Source of the DNA: Collinsella sp.
GTDB taxonomy: Bacteria > Actinomycetota > Coriobacteriia > Coriobacteriales > Coriobacteriaceae
Assembly (NCBI GenBank): GCA_022720335.1
Contig: JAIHVJ010000042.1
Coordinates: forward strand, 1-11,775
Length of the DNA: 11,775 nt
Reading direction: 5' to 3'
In this document: positions 1-6,675 of the stretch, in pieces
Layout: every line of letters begins with the position of its first letter
Numbering within the stretch: the first letter of the stretch is position 1
Notes under the pieces: generated by a model
Told to the model about the DNA's origin: nothing
The model's input: only the letters and a program-made list of their open reading frames with translations
The model's database searches: none
Translations under genes and position numbers: made by a program

Positions 1-971
1 TTGATGAGCTCCAGGTCGTCGCGCAGCCACGTCTTGACGGCGCCGGCGTAGCTCACGTTGCCCTCGAGCACGTACTCGGTCACGCCGTCCATGCGCCACG
101 CAAGCGAGCTCGAAAGCCCGTGCGAGCTGGCGACAAACGCGTCACCGACGTTCATCATGACCGAGCTGCCGGTGCCATACGTGGCCTTGGCCATGCCACG
201 GCTGTGGCAGCCCTGTGCAAACAGGGCGGCATGGCTGTCGCCGAGCACGCCGTGAATGGGCACGGGCGCCGGCAAAAAACCGCCCAGGTCCGTCGTGCCG
301 AACAGGCCGTCGGAATCGGTCACCTGCGGCAGGCAGGCAGCATCGATGCCAAAGGCCTGGCACACCGGCTCGCTCCAGCAGCCGCGGCACAGGTCGAACA
401 GCTGCGTACGGCTGGCGTTGGACCAGTCGCAGCGGAACTCGGCGCCACCCGTGAGCGTCCAGACCACCCAGGCGTCAATCGTGCCCAGGCACAGCTCGCC
501 GGCCGCCGCGGCCTCGGCAGCCGCCGGCACGTTCGCGATGATCCAGGCCATCTTGCCCGCCGGGTAGTAGGGCGAGAGCACCAGGCCCGTCGTGTCGCGC
601 ACCAGCTCGGTCACACTTTCGCGCGCGGCCAGCTCATCGCACAGCTCGCTGGCACGGGCGCACTGCCACACCACGGCGTCGCACAGCGGCTCGCCCGTCG
701 TGCGGTTCCAGGCAACGGTGGTCTCGCGCTGGTTGGAGATGCCGATGCCGGCGACGTCGGCCGGGTCGACCCCGGTCTCCTCCACCACGGCGCGCGCCAC
801 GGCCAGCACGTTGGCCGCGATCTCGGCCGGATCATGGCTCACCCAGCCGGCCTCGTTGACGATCTGGCGATGCGCGCGGTCGGCACGATGAATCAGATGG
901 CCGCCCTCGTCCACCAGCAGCGCCTTAGTGCCCTGCGTGGACTGATCGATTCCGATGATGTATTTGCTCAT
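1..971 (-). CDS. FGGY-family carbohydrate kinase, glycerol-kinase-like (3' end cut by window edge); candidate apulose kinase
   Basis: ATP-dependent sugar or polyol kinase of the FGGY family, cytoplasmic. 323 residues are visible and the frame is open to the window edge; family members are about 500 residues, so the second actin-like domain is mostly missing. The N-terminal phosphate loop reads IGIDQSTQGTKALL (residues 6-19), followed by NQRETT (80-85), the VWQ strand (101-103), LGTIDAWVVWTLTGG (162-176), SNASRTQLFD (184-193), the catalytic-base motif GDSHAAL with Asp245, and YGTGSS (265-270). The residues matching the glycerol contacts of GlpK (Arg82, Glu83, Tyr135, Asp245) are all present. 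The start ATG at 971 is preceded by GGGAGAG at a normal distance. It lies 171 nt after the transketolase C-half gene and on the same strand. Family assignment is sure; the substrate is inferred from context as a ketose, best guess apulose (AptK role). Glycerol or a pentulose such as xylulose are alternatives. Confidence 0.9.
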   Translation of the reverse strand, partial: MSKYIIGIDQSTQGTKALLVDEGGHLIHRADRAHRQIVNEAGWVSHDPAEIAANVLAVARAVVEETGVDPADVAGIGISNQRETTVAWNRTTGEPLCDAVVWQCARASELCDELAARESVTELVRDTTGLVLSPYYPAGKMAWIIANVPAAAEAAAAGELCLGTIDAWVVWTLTGGAEFRCDWSNASRTQLFDLCRGCWSEPVCQAFGIDAACLPQVTDSDGLFGTTDLGGFLPAPVPIHGVLGDSHAALFAQGCHSRGMAKATYGTGSSVMMNVGDAFVASSHGLSSSLAWRMDGVTEYVLEGNVSYAGAVKTWLRDDLELI

Positions 972-1067
972 GTACTCTCCCATTCCTTCCGCCAGCTCAG
1001 CTAAAACCCGACGGACAAGGAGCGAGCGACCGCCAAGTGTCGCAGATTGCCGTGAAAGAGGAGTGCC

Positions 1068-1084
1068 GCGTACTTTGTGTACGC
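1068..1084. repeat. Inverted repeat in the transketolase-kinase gap
   Basis: GCGTAC and GTACGC form perfect 6-bp arms around a 5-nt loop in the 171-nt gap between the transketolase C-half and the kinase. A second perfect inverted pair, CCGCCAAG (1030-1037) and CTTGGCGG (1115-1122), encloses it. No U-run follows on the minus strand, so it is not a standard terminator. It may be an RNA processing or attenuation structure, or chance in GC-rich DNA. Confidence 0.3.
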
Positions 1085-1142
1085 AAGCGACGGTTTGAAC
1101 GGCAAGGTGCGGTGCTTGGCGGCCGCGCAGCGTCTGTGTCTA

Positions 1143-2081
1143 CTAGTTGCCGAGGAACTCGGCAACGGTCTTGGCAATACCTTCGCCGGTGAGGCCGTAG
1201 TGCGCGAAGACCTCGGGCGAGGTGCCGGTGATGACCGGCGCGTCGGGCAGGCTCAGGCACTTGACCGGACGCGGACAATGCTCGCCCACGACCTGCGCGA
1301 CCATGGAACCCAAGCCGCCGAAGGGGCTGTGCTCCTCGACGGTCACGACGGCACGCGTGGCCCCGGCGGCCTCGATCACGGCCTCGGCGTCGAGCGGCTT
1401 CACACAGTACATGTCGAGCACCGTTGCCGAGATGCCCTGCTCGGCCAGCAAGTCGGCGGCGTCCACGGCGTGGCGGACCATCTCGCCGGTGGCGACGATC
1501 GTCACATCGGTGCCGCGGCGCACCCAGGTGGCGCGATCCATCTGGAACGGGCACTCGTCCTCGGTGTACACGTCCTCGACCGGGTTGCGTCCCACGCGGA
1601 TGTAGGCCGGCTTGTTGTCGGCGACCAGGGCGCGCACGAGCTTGGCGGTCTGGAAGCGGTCGCTCGGCAGATACACGCGCATGTTGGGGATCGCGCTCAT
1701 GGCGGCGATATCCTGCGCGGAGTGGTGGCTCATACCCAGGGCGCCGTAGGACACGCCGCCCGAGATGCCGATGAGCTTGACGTTGGTGTTGGAGTACGAA
1801 ACGTCGACCTTGCACTGCTCATACGAACGCGTGGTCACAAAGGACGCCGGCGAGGCGGCCCAGGCCTTCTTGCCGCACGAAGCCATGCCGGCGGCGATGC
1901 TCACCAGGTCCTGCTCGGCAATGCCGACCTCAACGGACTGCTGGGGATACTGATCGAAGAACGGCGTGAGCGACGCGGAGCCACGGGAGTCGGAGCACAG
2001 GACGACGATGTCTTTATCGGTCTCGGCGGCCTCGAGCAGCATGTCGCAGATAACCTTGCGGTTGGCGATCTTGTTAGCCAT
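1143..2081 (-). CDS. Split transketolase, C-terminal half (Pyr and C-terminal domains)
   Basis: Second subunit of a two-polypeptide transketolase, 312 residues, the usual length for this half. The pyrimidine-binding domain carries the cofactor-activating glutamate in VGIAEQDLV (Glu56), SDSRGSASL (30-38) and SHHSAQDIAAMSAIPNMRVY (118-137, strongly conserved in transketolase and DXS-like proteins). The C-terminal domain follows from about residue 190, with VEEHSPFGGLGS (248-259). The enzyme moves a two-carbon ketol unit from a ketose phosphate to an aldose phosphate using thiamine diphosphate bound between the two subunits. The ATG at 2081 lies inside the end of the N-half gene (8-nt overlap, ATGGCTAA), with AAGGAGG eight bases upstream, so translation is probably coupled and gives equal amounts of the halves. 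The neighbours suggest a dedicated ketose phosphate substrate; apulose 4-phosphate (AptB-like role) is the best guess, ordinary pentose phosphate recycling the alternative. Confidence 0.93.
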   Translation of the reverse strand: MANKIANRKVICDMLLEAAETDKDIVVLCSDSRGSASLTPFFDQYPQQSVEVGIAEQDLVSIAAGMASCGKKAWAASPASFVTTRSYEQCKVDVSYSNTNVKLIGISGGVSYGALGMSHHSAQDIAAMSAIPNMRVYLPSDRFQTAKLVRALVADNKPAYIRVGRNPVEDVYTEDECPFQMDRATWVRRGTDVTIVATGEMVRHAVDAADLLAEQGISATVLDMYCVKPLDAEAVIEAAGATRAVVTVEEHSPFGGLGSMVAQVVGEHCPRPVKCLSLPDAPVITGTSPEVFAHYGLTGEGIAKTVAEFLGN

Positions 2082-2910
2082 TGATGGCCTCCTTATGGGC
2101 AGCGAAATCGGCGATGATCTGAGCGTATTCCTCGTCGTTGGGCAGGTGGTGGTGCCAGCCAGCCTTGTCCTCCATGACGGGCGAGCCGTAGCCCTTCACC
2201 GTGTTGAGGATGATGACCGTGGGCTTACCCTTAGTCTCGGCCGCAAGCGTCAGCGCGGCGTCGATGGCCTGGACGTCGTTGCCCGGAATGGACAGCACGT
2301 TCCAGCCGAAGGCGGCCCAGCGCTCCTCCTGCGAGTCCTGCTTCATGACGTCCTCGGTGCTGCCGCTGATCTGCAGGCGGTTGCGGTCCACGAGCGCGCA
2401 CAGGTTATCGAGCTGGTAGTTGCCGCCACTCATGGCGCCCTCCCAGACCGAGCCCTCGGCAAGCTCGCCGTCGCCCATGATGGTGTAGACGCGGTAGTCG
2501 CGACCGTCCATCTTGCCGGCGAGCGCCATGCCCACCGCCACGGGCAGACCGTGACCGAGCGAACCGGAGTTCATCTCGATGCCCTTGAGCTTGTTGTTGG
2601 GGTGGCCGATATAGGGGCTGCCGAACTTGGAGAAGCGGGCCTTGACATCGTCGAGGTCCAGATATCCCTCGTGGCACAGCACCGCGTAGTAGGCCTCCAT
2701 GGCGTGGCCCTTGGAGAGCACGAAGCGATCGCGGTTGGAATCGTCGACGGTCTCGGGCGAAATGTTCAGATGGTTGGCGTAGAGGGTCATGAGGGCGTCG
2801 ATCACCGACATGTCGCCGCCGATGTGGCCGCCGGCGCCGGCCATGATGATGTCGACGCAATCGCGGCGGAGGTCCCAGCGCAGGGACTCAAGCTCTTCGA
2901 TAGTTGCCAT
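2074..2910 (-). CDS. Split transketolase, N-terminal half (thiamine diphosphate PP domain)
   Basis: First subunit of the split transketolase, 278 residues, normal for this half. Visible motifs are GAGGHIGG with His29, LSKGHAMEAYY with His69 (65-75), GSLGHGLPVAVGMALA (116-131), and the metal and diphosphate motif GDGELAEG starting at Gly146. Asp147 and Asn177, thirty residues apart as in other transketolases, should bind the divalent metal. The ATG at 2910 was chosen because homology begins there (MATIEELESL) and because GAGGAGAG precedes it; a longer frame reaching to 3102 would run through the isomerase gene and has no family similarity. It starts 2 nt after the isomerase stop and overlaps the C-half by 8 nt, so the three genes form a tight operon. 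With its partner it would make xylulose 5-phosphate from glyceraldehyde 3-phosphate plus a ketose phosphate donor; donor identity (apulose 4-phosphate, AptA-like) is inferred. Confidence 0.93.
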   Translation of the reverse strand: MATIEELESLRWDLRRDCVDIIMAGAGGHIGGDMSVIDALMTLYANHLNISPETVDDSNRDRFVLSKGHAMEAYYAVLCHEGYLDLDDVKARFSKFGSPYIGHPNNKLKGIEMNSGSLGHGLPVAVGMALAGKMDGRDYRVYTIMGDGELAEGSVWEGAMSGGNYQLDNLCALVDRNRLQISGSTEDVMKQDSQEERWAAFGWNVLSIPGNDVQAIDAALTLAAETKGKPTVIILNTVKGYGSPVMEDKAGWHHHLPNDEEYAQIIADFAAHKEAING

Positions 2911-2912
2911 TT

Positions 2913-4313
2913 CTACTCTCCTCGCAGGTAGGCTTTGACGTCTTCTTCGATGGGGTCGTACAGGTCGGGGGCGATGCCGATGTACTTGCACGCCTCGTAG
3001 AGCACCGGCACCACGTTGGCGTGAATGGCGACGCAGTGGTGGATGTAGGGGCCCTCGACGATCTTGGCCTCGAGGCGCTTGAGGTTGTCGACCTCGACCC
3101 ACAGGTAGGTGCCCATGCCGGCCGGGCCATCGATGCCGCGGGCATTGCCCAGCAGCAGTGAGTACTCGCCGTTGTCGCCGTCAAAGCGGGCAAGGGTGAG
3201 GTCGCCGTGCTTGGCCTCGGCAGTCAGCGCGCCGGGGTGATCGAAGGCCAGCGGGTAGGTGAGCTTGGGCTTGACGGCCGCGCAGCTGCAGGGCCAGGGG
3301 CCGCAGTGCTGCAACAGCTCGCCGTTCTCGTTATCGGGATGGCGCACGGTCCAGTCGGCGAACATGCCGCGGTGACGTCCCAGGTCGGCGGCCTCGACCA
3401 TCAGCGCGGTGATGGCACCATGGATGTCGGTCTCGCATACGATGGGGATACCCATCTCGTTGAGGATGGCATTGGCGGCGCAGGGCATAATGCCCAACTC
3501 GTCCTGCAGAGCGTTCCAGCACTGAATGGCGCCGGCGTTGCAGCCGTACTTCTCGACCAGGCGCTTCATGGCGATGGCAAGACCGGCGACCGCGGGGACC
3601 TTGTCCTCGGGGATGCAGATCTCAAAGCTGTCGTTGATGTGGGCAAGCATGGCGGCCATGGCCTGCTCGTCGGCCTGGGCGTCGCGTACGGCCTGGACAA
3701 GCTCGGTCATGGGGATAGGCGAAAGCTGGATGTTGAACTTCTCGAGCAGCTCGCCCTCGTTGCACATGGTCGACCAGAAGTCGAACGGACGGGTGGCCAT
3801 CTGCAGAATACGGGTGTGCTTGAAGGTCTTGACCACGTTGCACACGGCCAAGAAGTCCCAGACGCCGCGCACGAACTCGGGATCGGTCAGGCGGCAGTTG
3901 GTCATGTAGGTGAAGGGAACCTGGAAGCGGCGCAAGACCTTGCCGGTCGCGAACAGGCCGCACTGGCTATCGCGCAGGCGGGTGCCGTCGGGCTCGGGGC
4001 GTTCGTCGCGCGGGCCCCACAGCAGCACGGGTAGGCCGAGCTCGCGGGCAAGGCGAGCACAGACGTACTCGGTGCCAAAGTTGGCGTGGCACAGCATGAT
4101 GCCATCGACGCCCTCGGCGCGGAATTTCTTGACGATAGGTTCGATATGGCTGTCGTCGAACAGCAGGCCCTCGTCATTGATGTCGTCGATATCCACGATG
4201 TCGACGCCAATCTCGCGCAGGCGATCAGCCGTAAGGCCGCGATACTTGATCGCGTCCGGCGCGCTAAAGATACTGCGGCGCGTGGGCACAAAGCCGAGCT
4301 TGATCTTGTCCAT
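2913..4313 (-). CDS. L-fucose/L-arabinose isomerase superfamily protein; candidate aldose-ketose isomerase of the pathway
   Basis: Protein of 466 residues with the layout of the FucI/AraA isomerase superfamily, somewhat shorter than E. coli FucI. It begins with an N-terminal alpha/beta segment (KIKLGFVPTRR). The central part contains CETDIHGAIT with Glu294 and GMFADWTVRHPDNENGEL with Asp320. The C-terminal part contains YIHHCVAIHANVVP with His425 and His426. Glu294, Asp320 and a late His resemble the spacing of the Glu-Asp-His manganese ligands of FucI (E337, D361, H528); that match is by eye. The family interconverts aldoses and ketoses in the cytoplasm. It is the first gene of block B: ATG at 4313 with GGGGAGGA six bases upstream, and 2 nt from the transketolase genes. 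In this context it probably makes the ketose that the kinase phosphorylates, possibly apulose from apiose. L-fucose, D-arabinose or L-arabinose cannot be excluded, but no aldolase or epimerase for them is present here. Confidence 0.85.
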   Translation of the reverse strand: MDKIKLGFVPTRRSIFSAPDAIKYRGLTADRLREIGVDIVDIDDINDEGLLFDDSHIEPIVKKFRAEGVDGIMLCHANFGTEYVCARLARELGLPVLLWGPRDERPEPDGTRLRDSQCGLFATGKVLRRFQVPFTYMTNCRLTDPEFVRGVWDFLAVCNVVKTFKHTRILQMATRPFDFWSTMCNEGELLEKFNIQLSPIPMTELVQAVRDAQADEQAMAAMLAHINDSFEICIPEDKVPAVAGLAIAMKRLVEKYGCNAGAIQCWNALQDELGIMPCAANAILNEMGIPIVCETDIHGAITALMVEAADLGRHRGMFADWTVRHPDNENGELLQHCGPWPCSCAAVKPKLTYPLAFDHPGALTAEAKHGDLTLARFDGDNGEYSLLLGNARGIDGPAGMGTYLWVEVDNLKRLEAKIVEGPYIHHCVAIHANVVPVLYEACKYIGIAPDLYDPIEEDVKAYLRGE

Positions 4314-4337
4314 GTACGTCCTCCCCTAATCACATGT

Positions 4338-4378
4338 TCAGTAAACAGACGCATGTTTCGTTTTGTTCTGTTTACTAA
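4338..4378. promoter_or_regulatory. Inverted-repeat operator candidate before the isomerase operon
   Basis: AGTAAACAGA (4340-4349) and TCTGTTTACT (4367-4376) are perfect 10-bp inverted arms with a 17-nt spacer, so equivalent bases lie 27 bp apart, about 2.6 helical turns. Written as an 11-mer, the arms read CTGTTTACTGA (minus strand, 4338-4348) and CTGTTTACTAA (plus strand, 4368-4378). A near copy, CTGTTTATTAA, sits between the divergent regulator and hydrolase genes at 9897-9907 (minus strand). The pair lies downstream of the predicted -10, a position where a repressor would block transcription; in RNA it could also fold as a leader hairpin. The region is AT-rich in an otherwise GC-rich window. 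Confidence 0.55.
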
Positions 4379-4395
4379 ATGTTTTACTCTTTTGT

Positions 4396-4424
4396 TTATT
4401 AGTTTAGCGCGAAATACCTGTAAA
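4396..4424 (-). promoter_or_regulatory. Predicted promoter of the isomerase-transketolase-kinase block
   Basis: On the minus strand TTTACA (4419-4424, one mismatch to the -35 consensus) and TAATAA (4396-4401) are separated by exactly 17 nt, giving a start near 4389 and a leader of about 75 nt. The 10 element is a weak match, but this is the only well-spaced pair I found, and the terminator at 4480-4506 just upstream means block B needs its own promoter. The -35 overlaps a TGTAAACG motif. Confidence 0.5.
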
Positions 4425-4460
4425 CGGTAGAGAAATCAGCCTAAACGGTATGTAAACGTT
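4419..4460. promoter_or_regulatory. Phased TAAACG motif cluster upstream of the isomerase promoter
   Basis: TAAACGGTA occurs at 4421-4429 and again at 4442-4450, and TAAACGTTC at 4453, so starts are 21 and 11 bp apart, close to two turns and one turn of DNA. TGTAAACGTTCTGA (4451-4464) matches the cre-like LacI/CcpA-family consensus TGWAANCGNTNWCA at all but one position. A further TGTAAACGG lies at 4522-4530. This spacing suggests cooperative binding by a LacI-family protein on one face of the helix. Which regulator binds is unknown. Confidence 0.4.
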
Positions 4461-4529
4461 CTGAACATACAGGGGGAACAAAAAAGAGGGCCCCAAAGGA
4501 CCCTCTCTGTCCACACAAGTATGTAAACG
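4448..4529 (+). repeat. Direct repeat GTATGTAAACG flanking the terminator
   Basis: The 11-mer GTATGTAAACG is present exactly at 4448-4458 and 4519-4529, 71 bp apart, on either side of the terminator of block A. Both contain the TAAACG core of the motif cluster, so the second copy may be a distal operator. Confidence 0.45.
4480..4506 (-). terminator. Rho-independent terminator of the hydrolase-glycosidase-PTS block
   Basis: On the minus strand AGAGGGTCC, loop TTTG, GGGCCCTCT form a 9-bp stem with one G-U pair, followed directly by six T. It sits about 90 nt after the IIA stop. No T-run follows the hairpin on the plus strand, so it acts in one direction. It separates block A from block B. Confidence 0.88.
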
Positions 4530-4546
4530 GAACCAATGCCGTCCAT

Positions 4547-4571
4547 CGCCGCGAGAGCACCGCCCGCGGCG
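4547..4571 (-). repeat. GC-rich hairpin between the IIA stop and the terminator
   Basis: CGCCGCG (4547-4553) and CGCGGCG (4565-4571) are perfect 7-bp arms with an 11-nt loop. No U-run follows, so it is not itself a terminator; it could protect the 3' end of the PTS message. In GC-rich DNA such a repeat can also arise by chance. Apart from this, the terminator and the promoter elements, I see nothing in the 282-nt space 4314-4595. Confidence 0.3.
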
Positions 4572-4595
4572 ACAGCCCGGCAACAGGGCCAGCGG

Positions 4596-4913
4596 CTACG
4601 CGCCCATCTTGCGATAGACGTCCACGAACTCCTTGGCAAGGATGCCAAAGCCCTCGGCGCTCATCAGCTGATCCTCGGCATGGACGACCAAAAGATCGAT
4701 GCTCAGGTCCTCGCCGGCGGCAGTCTGCTGGACAAGGCCACCGTGAGCAGCGTGGCCCTCGGCATAGTGCTGCTGGCCTTCCGCGATCTTTGCCTCGGCC
4801 TCTTCGAACTTGCCGTCACGAGCTAGATGAATCGCATCGATATAGCAGCTGCGCGCGCAACCGACGCCTGCAATGATCTGAAAACTCTGAAGCTGAATCT
4901 CTTCTGCCGTCAT
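4596..4913 (-). CDS. PTS lactose/cellobiose-family IIA subunit
   Basis: Cytoplasmic phosphocarrier of 105 residues that takes phosphate from HPr and passes it to the IIB subunit. It is all-helical with the family signature around the active-site histidine, LLVVHAEDQLM, where His78 is the phosphorylation site (the same number as in LacF of Staphylococcus) and Asp81 corresponds to the metal-binding aspartate of the trimer. The N-terminal half has the family features IIAGVGCARSCYIDAIHLA and the Ala/Glu-rich helix up to about residue 60. The start ATG at 4913 was chosen because homology begins at MTAEEIQLQSF and GGGG lies just upstream within the IIB end; a frame extending to 5024 would overlap IIB with unrelated sequence. 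It begins 2 nt after the IIB stop and is the last gene before the terminator. The family usually imports beta-linked disaccharides, which bears on the substrate. Confidence 0.95.
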   Translation of the reverse strand: MTAEEIQLQSFQIIAGVGCARSCYIDAIHLARDGKFEEAEAKIAEGQQHYAEGHAAHGGLVQQTAAGEDLSIDLLVVHAEDQLMSAEGFGILAKEFVDVYRKMGA

Positions 4914-4915
4914 AC

Positions 4916-5218
4916 TTACAGCCCCATCAGTTCCTTGGCCTGAGCCAGAGCCTTGACGCCGTCCATCATGCCGTAGGTGGTCATGGGAATTACGCCGACC
5001 GGAACCCCGGGGCATGCGGCGCAAACTTCATCCTTGGCATAGCCAACCTGCGGCCCAAGCAGAATGCAGTCGGCATTGCGGCCAATGGTGGCAGCCTCGT
5101 TGACGGCGTGAGCGGACACCTCGCACTCCAGGCCCTCGGCGTCGGCGGCCTTCTTGATGTTCTTCATGATGATGCTCGTGGACATGCCGCCAGCGCACAT
5201 AAGAACGATGTTTTTCAT
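4916..5218 (-). CDS. PTS lactose/cellobiose-family IIB subunit
   Basis: Cytoplasmic phosphotransfer protein of 100 residues, full length for stand-alone IIB of this family. The N-terminal beta strand leads into the phosphocysteine loop, MKNIVLMCAGGMSTS, with Cys8 as the residue that receives phosphate from IIA and hands it to sugar bound in IIC. Later family features are CILLGPQVGYAKDEV (about 60-74) and the C-terminal PMTTYGMMDG. The ATG at 5218 is preceded by AGGAAAGGAA at good spacing; the in-frame start 9 codons earlier (5245) lacks a binding site and gives residues not found in the family. IIC lies 90 nt upstream and IIA 2 nt downstream. The 90-nt IIC-IIB gap has only weak inverted repeats and no clear promoter or terminator. 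Confidence 0.95.
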   Translation of the reverse strand: MKNIVLMCAGGMSTSIIMKNIKKAADAEGLECEVSAHAVNEAATIGRNADCILLGPQVGYAKDEVCAACPGVPVGVIPMTTYGMMDGVKALAQAKELMGL

Positions 5219-5308
5219 TGCAGTTCCTTTCCTGTAACCCCTCACAGGGACTTATATGTTTCGGCGATCAACGCGATCGGCCGAACCTTCGAACTTGTGG
5301 ACAATGAC

Positions 5309-6592
5309 CTACTCGGCAGAAGCCTTTGCAGCAGCTTCCTCGGCCAGCGCCTCCTTATCGGCCATCTTGACGAACGGGATAAACAGCAGTCCGACCAGCA
5401 GGATTGCGGCGAGGACGATTGCGACCAGGCCAATGCCGCCCGTAAAGAAGTTGCTGATGGGCAGCGGCACGACAAACGGCATGGAAATGGTCGGGTTAAA
5501 TGCATTGCCCAGACCGAGCATCAGGCCGACGGCGGCAGCAATGCAGGCCACGGGCTTGAGCAGGATGTAGGGGATGAACATATAAGGGTTCATGGCAATG
5601 GGCGTACCGAAGATGATGGGCTCGGAGATGTTGAAGAGTGCGGGCACCAGGGCAATCTTGGAGAGGGCCTTGTAGCGCTCGGACTTGGCCGTGAGCAGCG
5701 CAAGCTCCATGCCAAGGGCGTCAACAGAACCGACAGAGAACATGATGATGAACGACAGGTACGGCAGTGGCTGGCCGGCAACGAATGCCTCGGTGTTGGC
5801 AAGAGCGCAGGCCTGGATAACCGGCATGTACACGCCCATCAGGACGCTGGGGTGGATACCAAAGAAGAACAGCAGATTGCACAGCACAAAGTAAGCGACA
5901 ACTGCCCACGGGCTCGAGCCAAGGAACATAACGGGCACCGCGACGGTGGAGTTGATGAGATTGAAGACATCGCCATAGCTCGTCAGGCCCATGCCCCACT
6001 TAACCAGAGCAGCCGTGGTGAAGATGATGATGGCGCAGAACATCGGAGACAGCGAATCGGTAACAAACTGCGGGACGGAATCGGGCATGGGAATAGCCAT
6101 ATGCTTCATAAGGAAGTTAAGCGCCTTCGGCACGATCAACGCCACGAGCAGCGCAACGAACAGACCCGAGCTGCCCAGATAACGGGTCACGATAAACGTC
6201 GAGCCGTCCTCGGCATGGCCAAGAGGAATCAGCAGGAGCAAAACGCCAATAGCCGCAACCGTCGACGTAAGGCCTTTGTTCCCGAGCACCTTGCCGTAGG
6301 AGTACGAGACCGAGGCGCACATGTAGATGGCGCCGAGGTTCATGGTAACGACCAGTACGTCGGTAATCGTCGCCGACATGCCGGTGCTGGTAAGGAACGC
6401 CTGCAACGGCGGGATCGGCAGCCCGTTGATAATGGAGAGCAGCGCCACGCCCAGCGTAACGGGCATGGTCGCCATCATGCCGGACATAAGGCCCTTTACG
6501 ACCTTAAAGCTACTCACTTTGTGGGCAATGGGACCCACGTGCTTCTCGAGGAAGCCCTGCATCGAATCGAGAACGCTCATTTTTGTGTTCAC
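5309..6592 (-). CDS. PTS lactose/cellobiose-family IIC membrane permease
   Basis: Membrane sugar transporter of 427 residues, the typical length, that carries substrate across the membrane and presents it for phosphorylation by IIB. The sequence is strongly hydrophobic with about ten membrane segments and the family signatures FFGIHPSVLMGVY (243-255, His247) and FNISEPIIFGTPIAMNP (320-336, Glu324). These correspond by eye to the conserved His and Glu at the sugar site of the ChbC-type structure. The tail after residue 410 is Ala/Glu/Lys-rich and cytoplasmic. The GTG at 6592 is preferred over the ATG four codons in (6580) because GAGAGG is 4-5 nt before the GTG but about 16 nt before the ATG. 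It follows the glycosidase gene by 83 nt with no visible terminator. The substrate is not readable from sequence; a beta-disaccharide such as an apiosyl-hexose is inferred from the neighbours. Confidence 0.95.
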   Translation of the reverse strand: MNTKMSVLDSMQGFLEKHVGPIAHKVSSFKVVKGLMSGMMATMPVTLGVALLSIINGLPIPPLQAFLTSTGMSATITDVLVVTMNLGAIYMCASVSYSYGKVLGNKGLTSTVAAIGVLLLLIPLGHAEDGSTFIVTRYLGSSGLFVALLVALIVPKALNFLMKHMAIPMPDSVPQFVTDSLSPMFCAIIIFTTAALVKWGMGLTSYGDVFNLINSTVAVPVMFLGSSPWAVVAYFVLCNLLFFFGIHPSVLMGVYMPVIQACALANTEAFVAGQPLPYLSFIIMFSVGSVDALGMELALLTAKSERYKALSKIALVPALFNISEPIIFGTPIAMNPYMFIPYILLKPVACIAAAVGLMLGLGNAFNPTISMPFVVPLPISNFFTGGIGLVAIVLAAILLVGLLFIPFVKMADKEALAEEAAAKASAE

Positions 6593-6675
6593 TGATCCTC
6601 TCTAAACGATTCATCTAGCTGTCAAACGAGAAATTGCGGCCGACTCTTTCCCGCCTATGACCAATGGAAATATGG

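Noticed and set aside
1143..2910. Sulfoquinovose sulfo-transketolase pathway
   Set aside because: The split transketolase would fit, but the expected sulfosugar glycosidase (GH31), isomerases, reductase and sulfonate exporter are absent, and that route needs no sugar kinase.
2911..3102. Extended start for the transketolase N-half
   Set aside because: The extra 64 residues overlap the isomerase gene, are Arg/Pro-rich and unlike the family, while the ATG at 2910 has a good ribosome binding site.
120..4034. Plus-strand open frames at 120-1004, 1077-2084, 1966-2931 and 3207-4034
   Set aside because: Each mirrors a clear minus-strand enzyme gene (kinase, transketolase halves, isomerase); the translations are compositionally biased and show no domains.
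4451..4464. CcpA cre site
   Set aside because: The match to the cre consensus is good, but CcpA control is a Firmicutes feature and the organism looks actinobacterial, so it is recorded only as a LacI-family-like motif.
5108..6595. Long open frame on the plus strand (495 codons) opposite the PTS IIC and IIB genes
   Set aside because: It lies wholly antisense to well-recognised PTS genes, has a low-complexity His/Arg/Asp/Gly-rich translation with no family signs, and is a product of GC-rich codon use.
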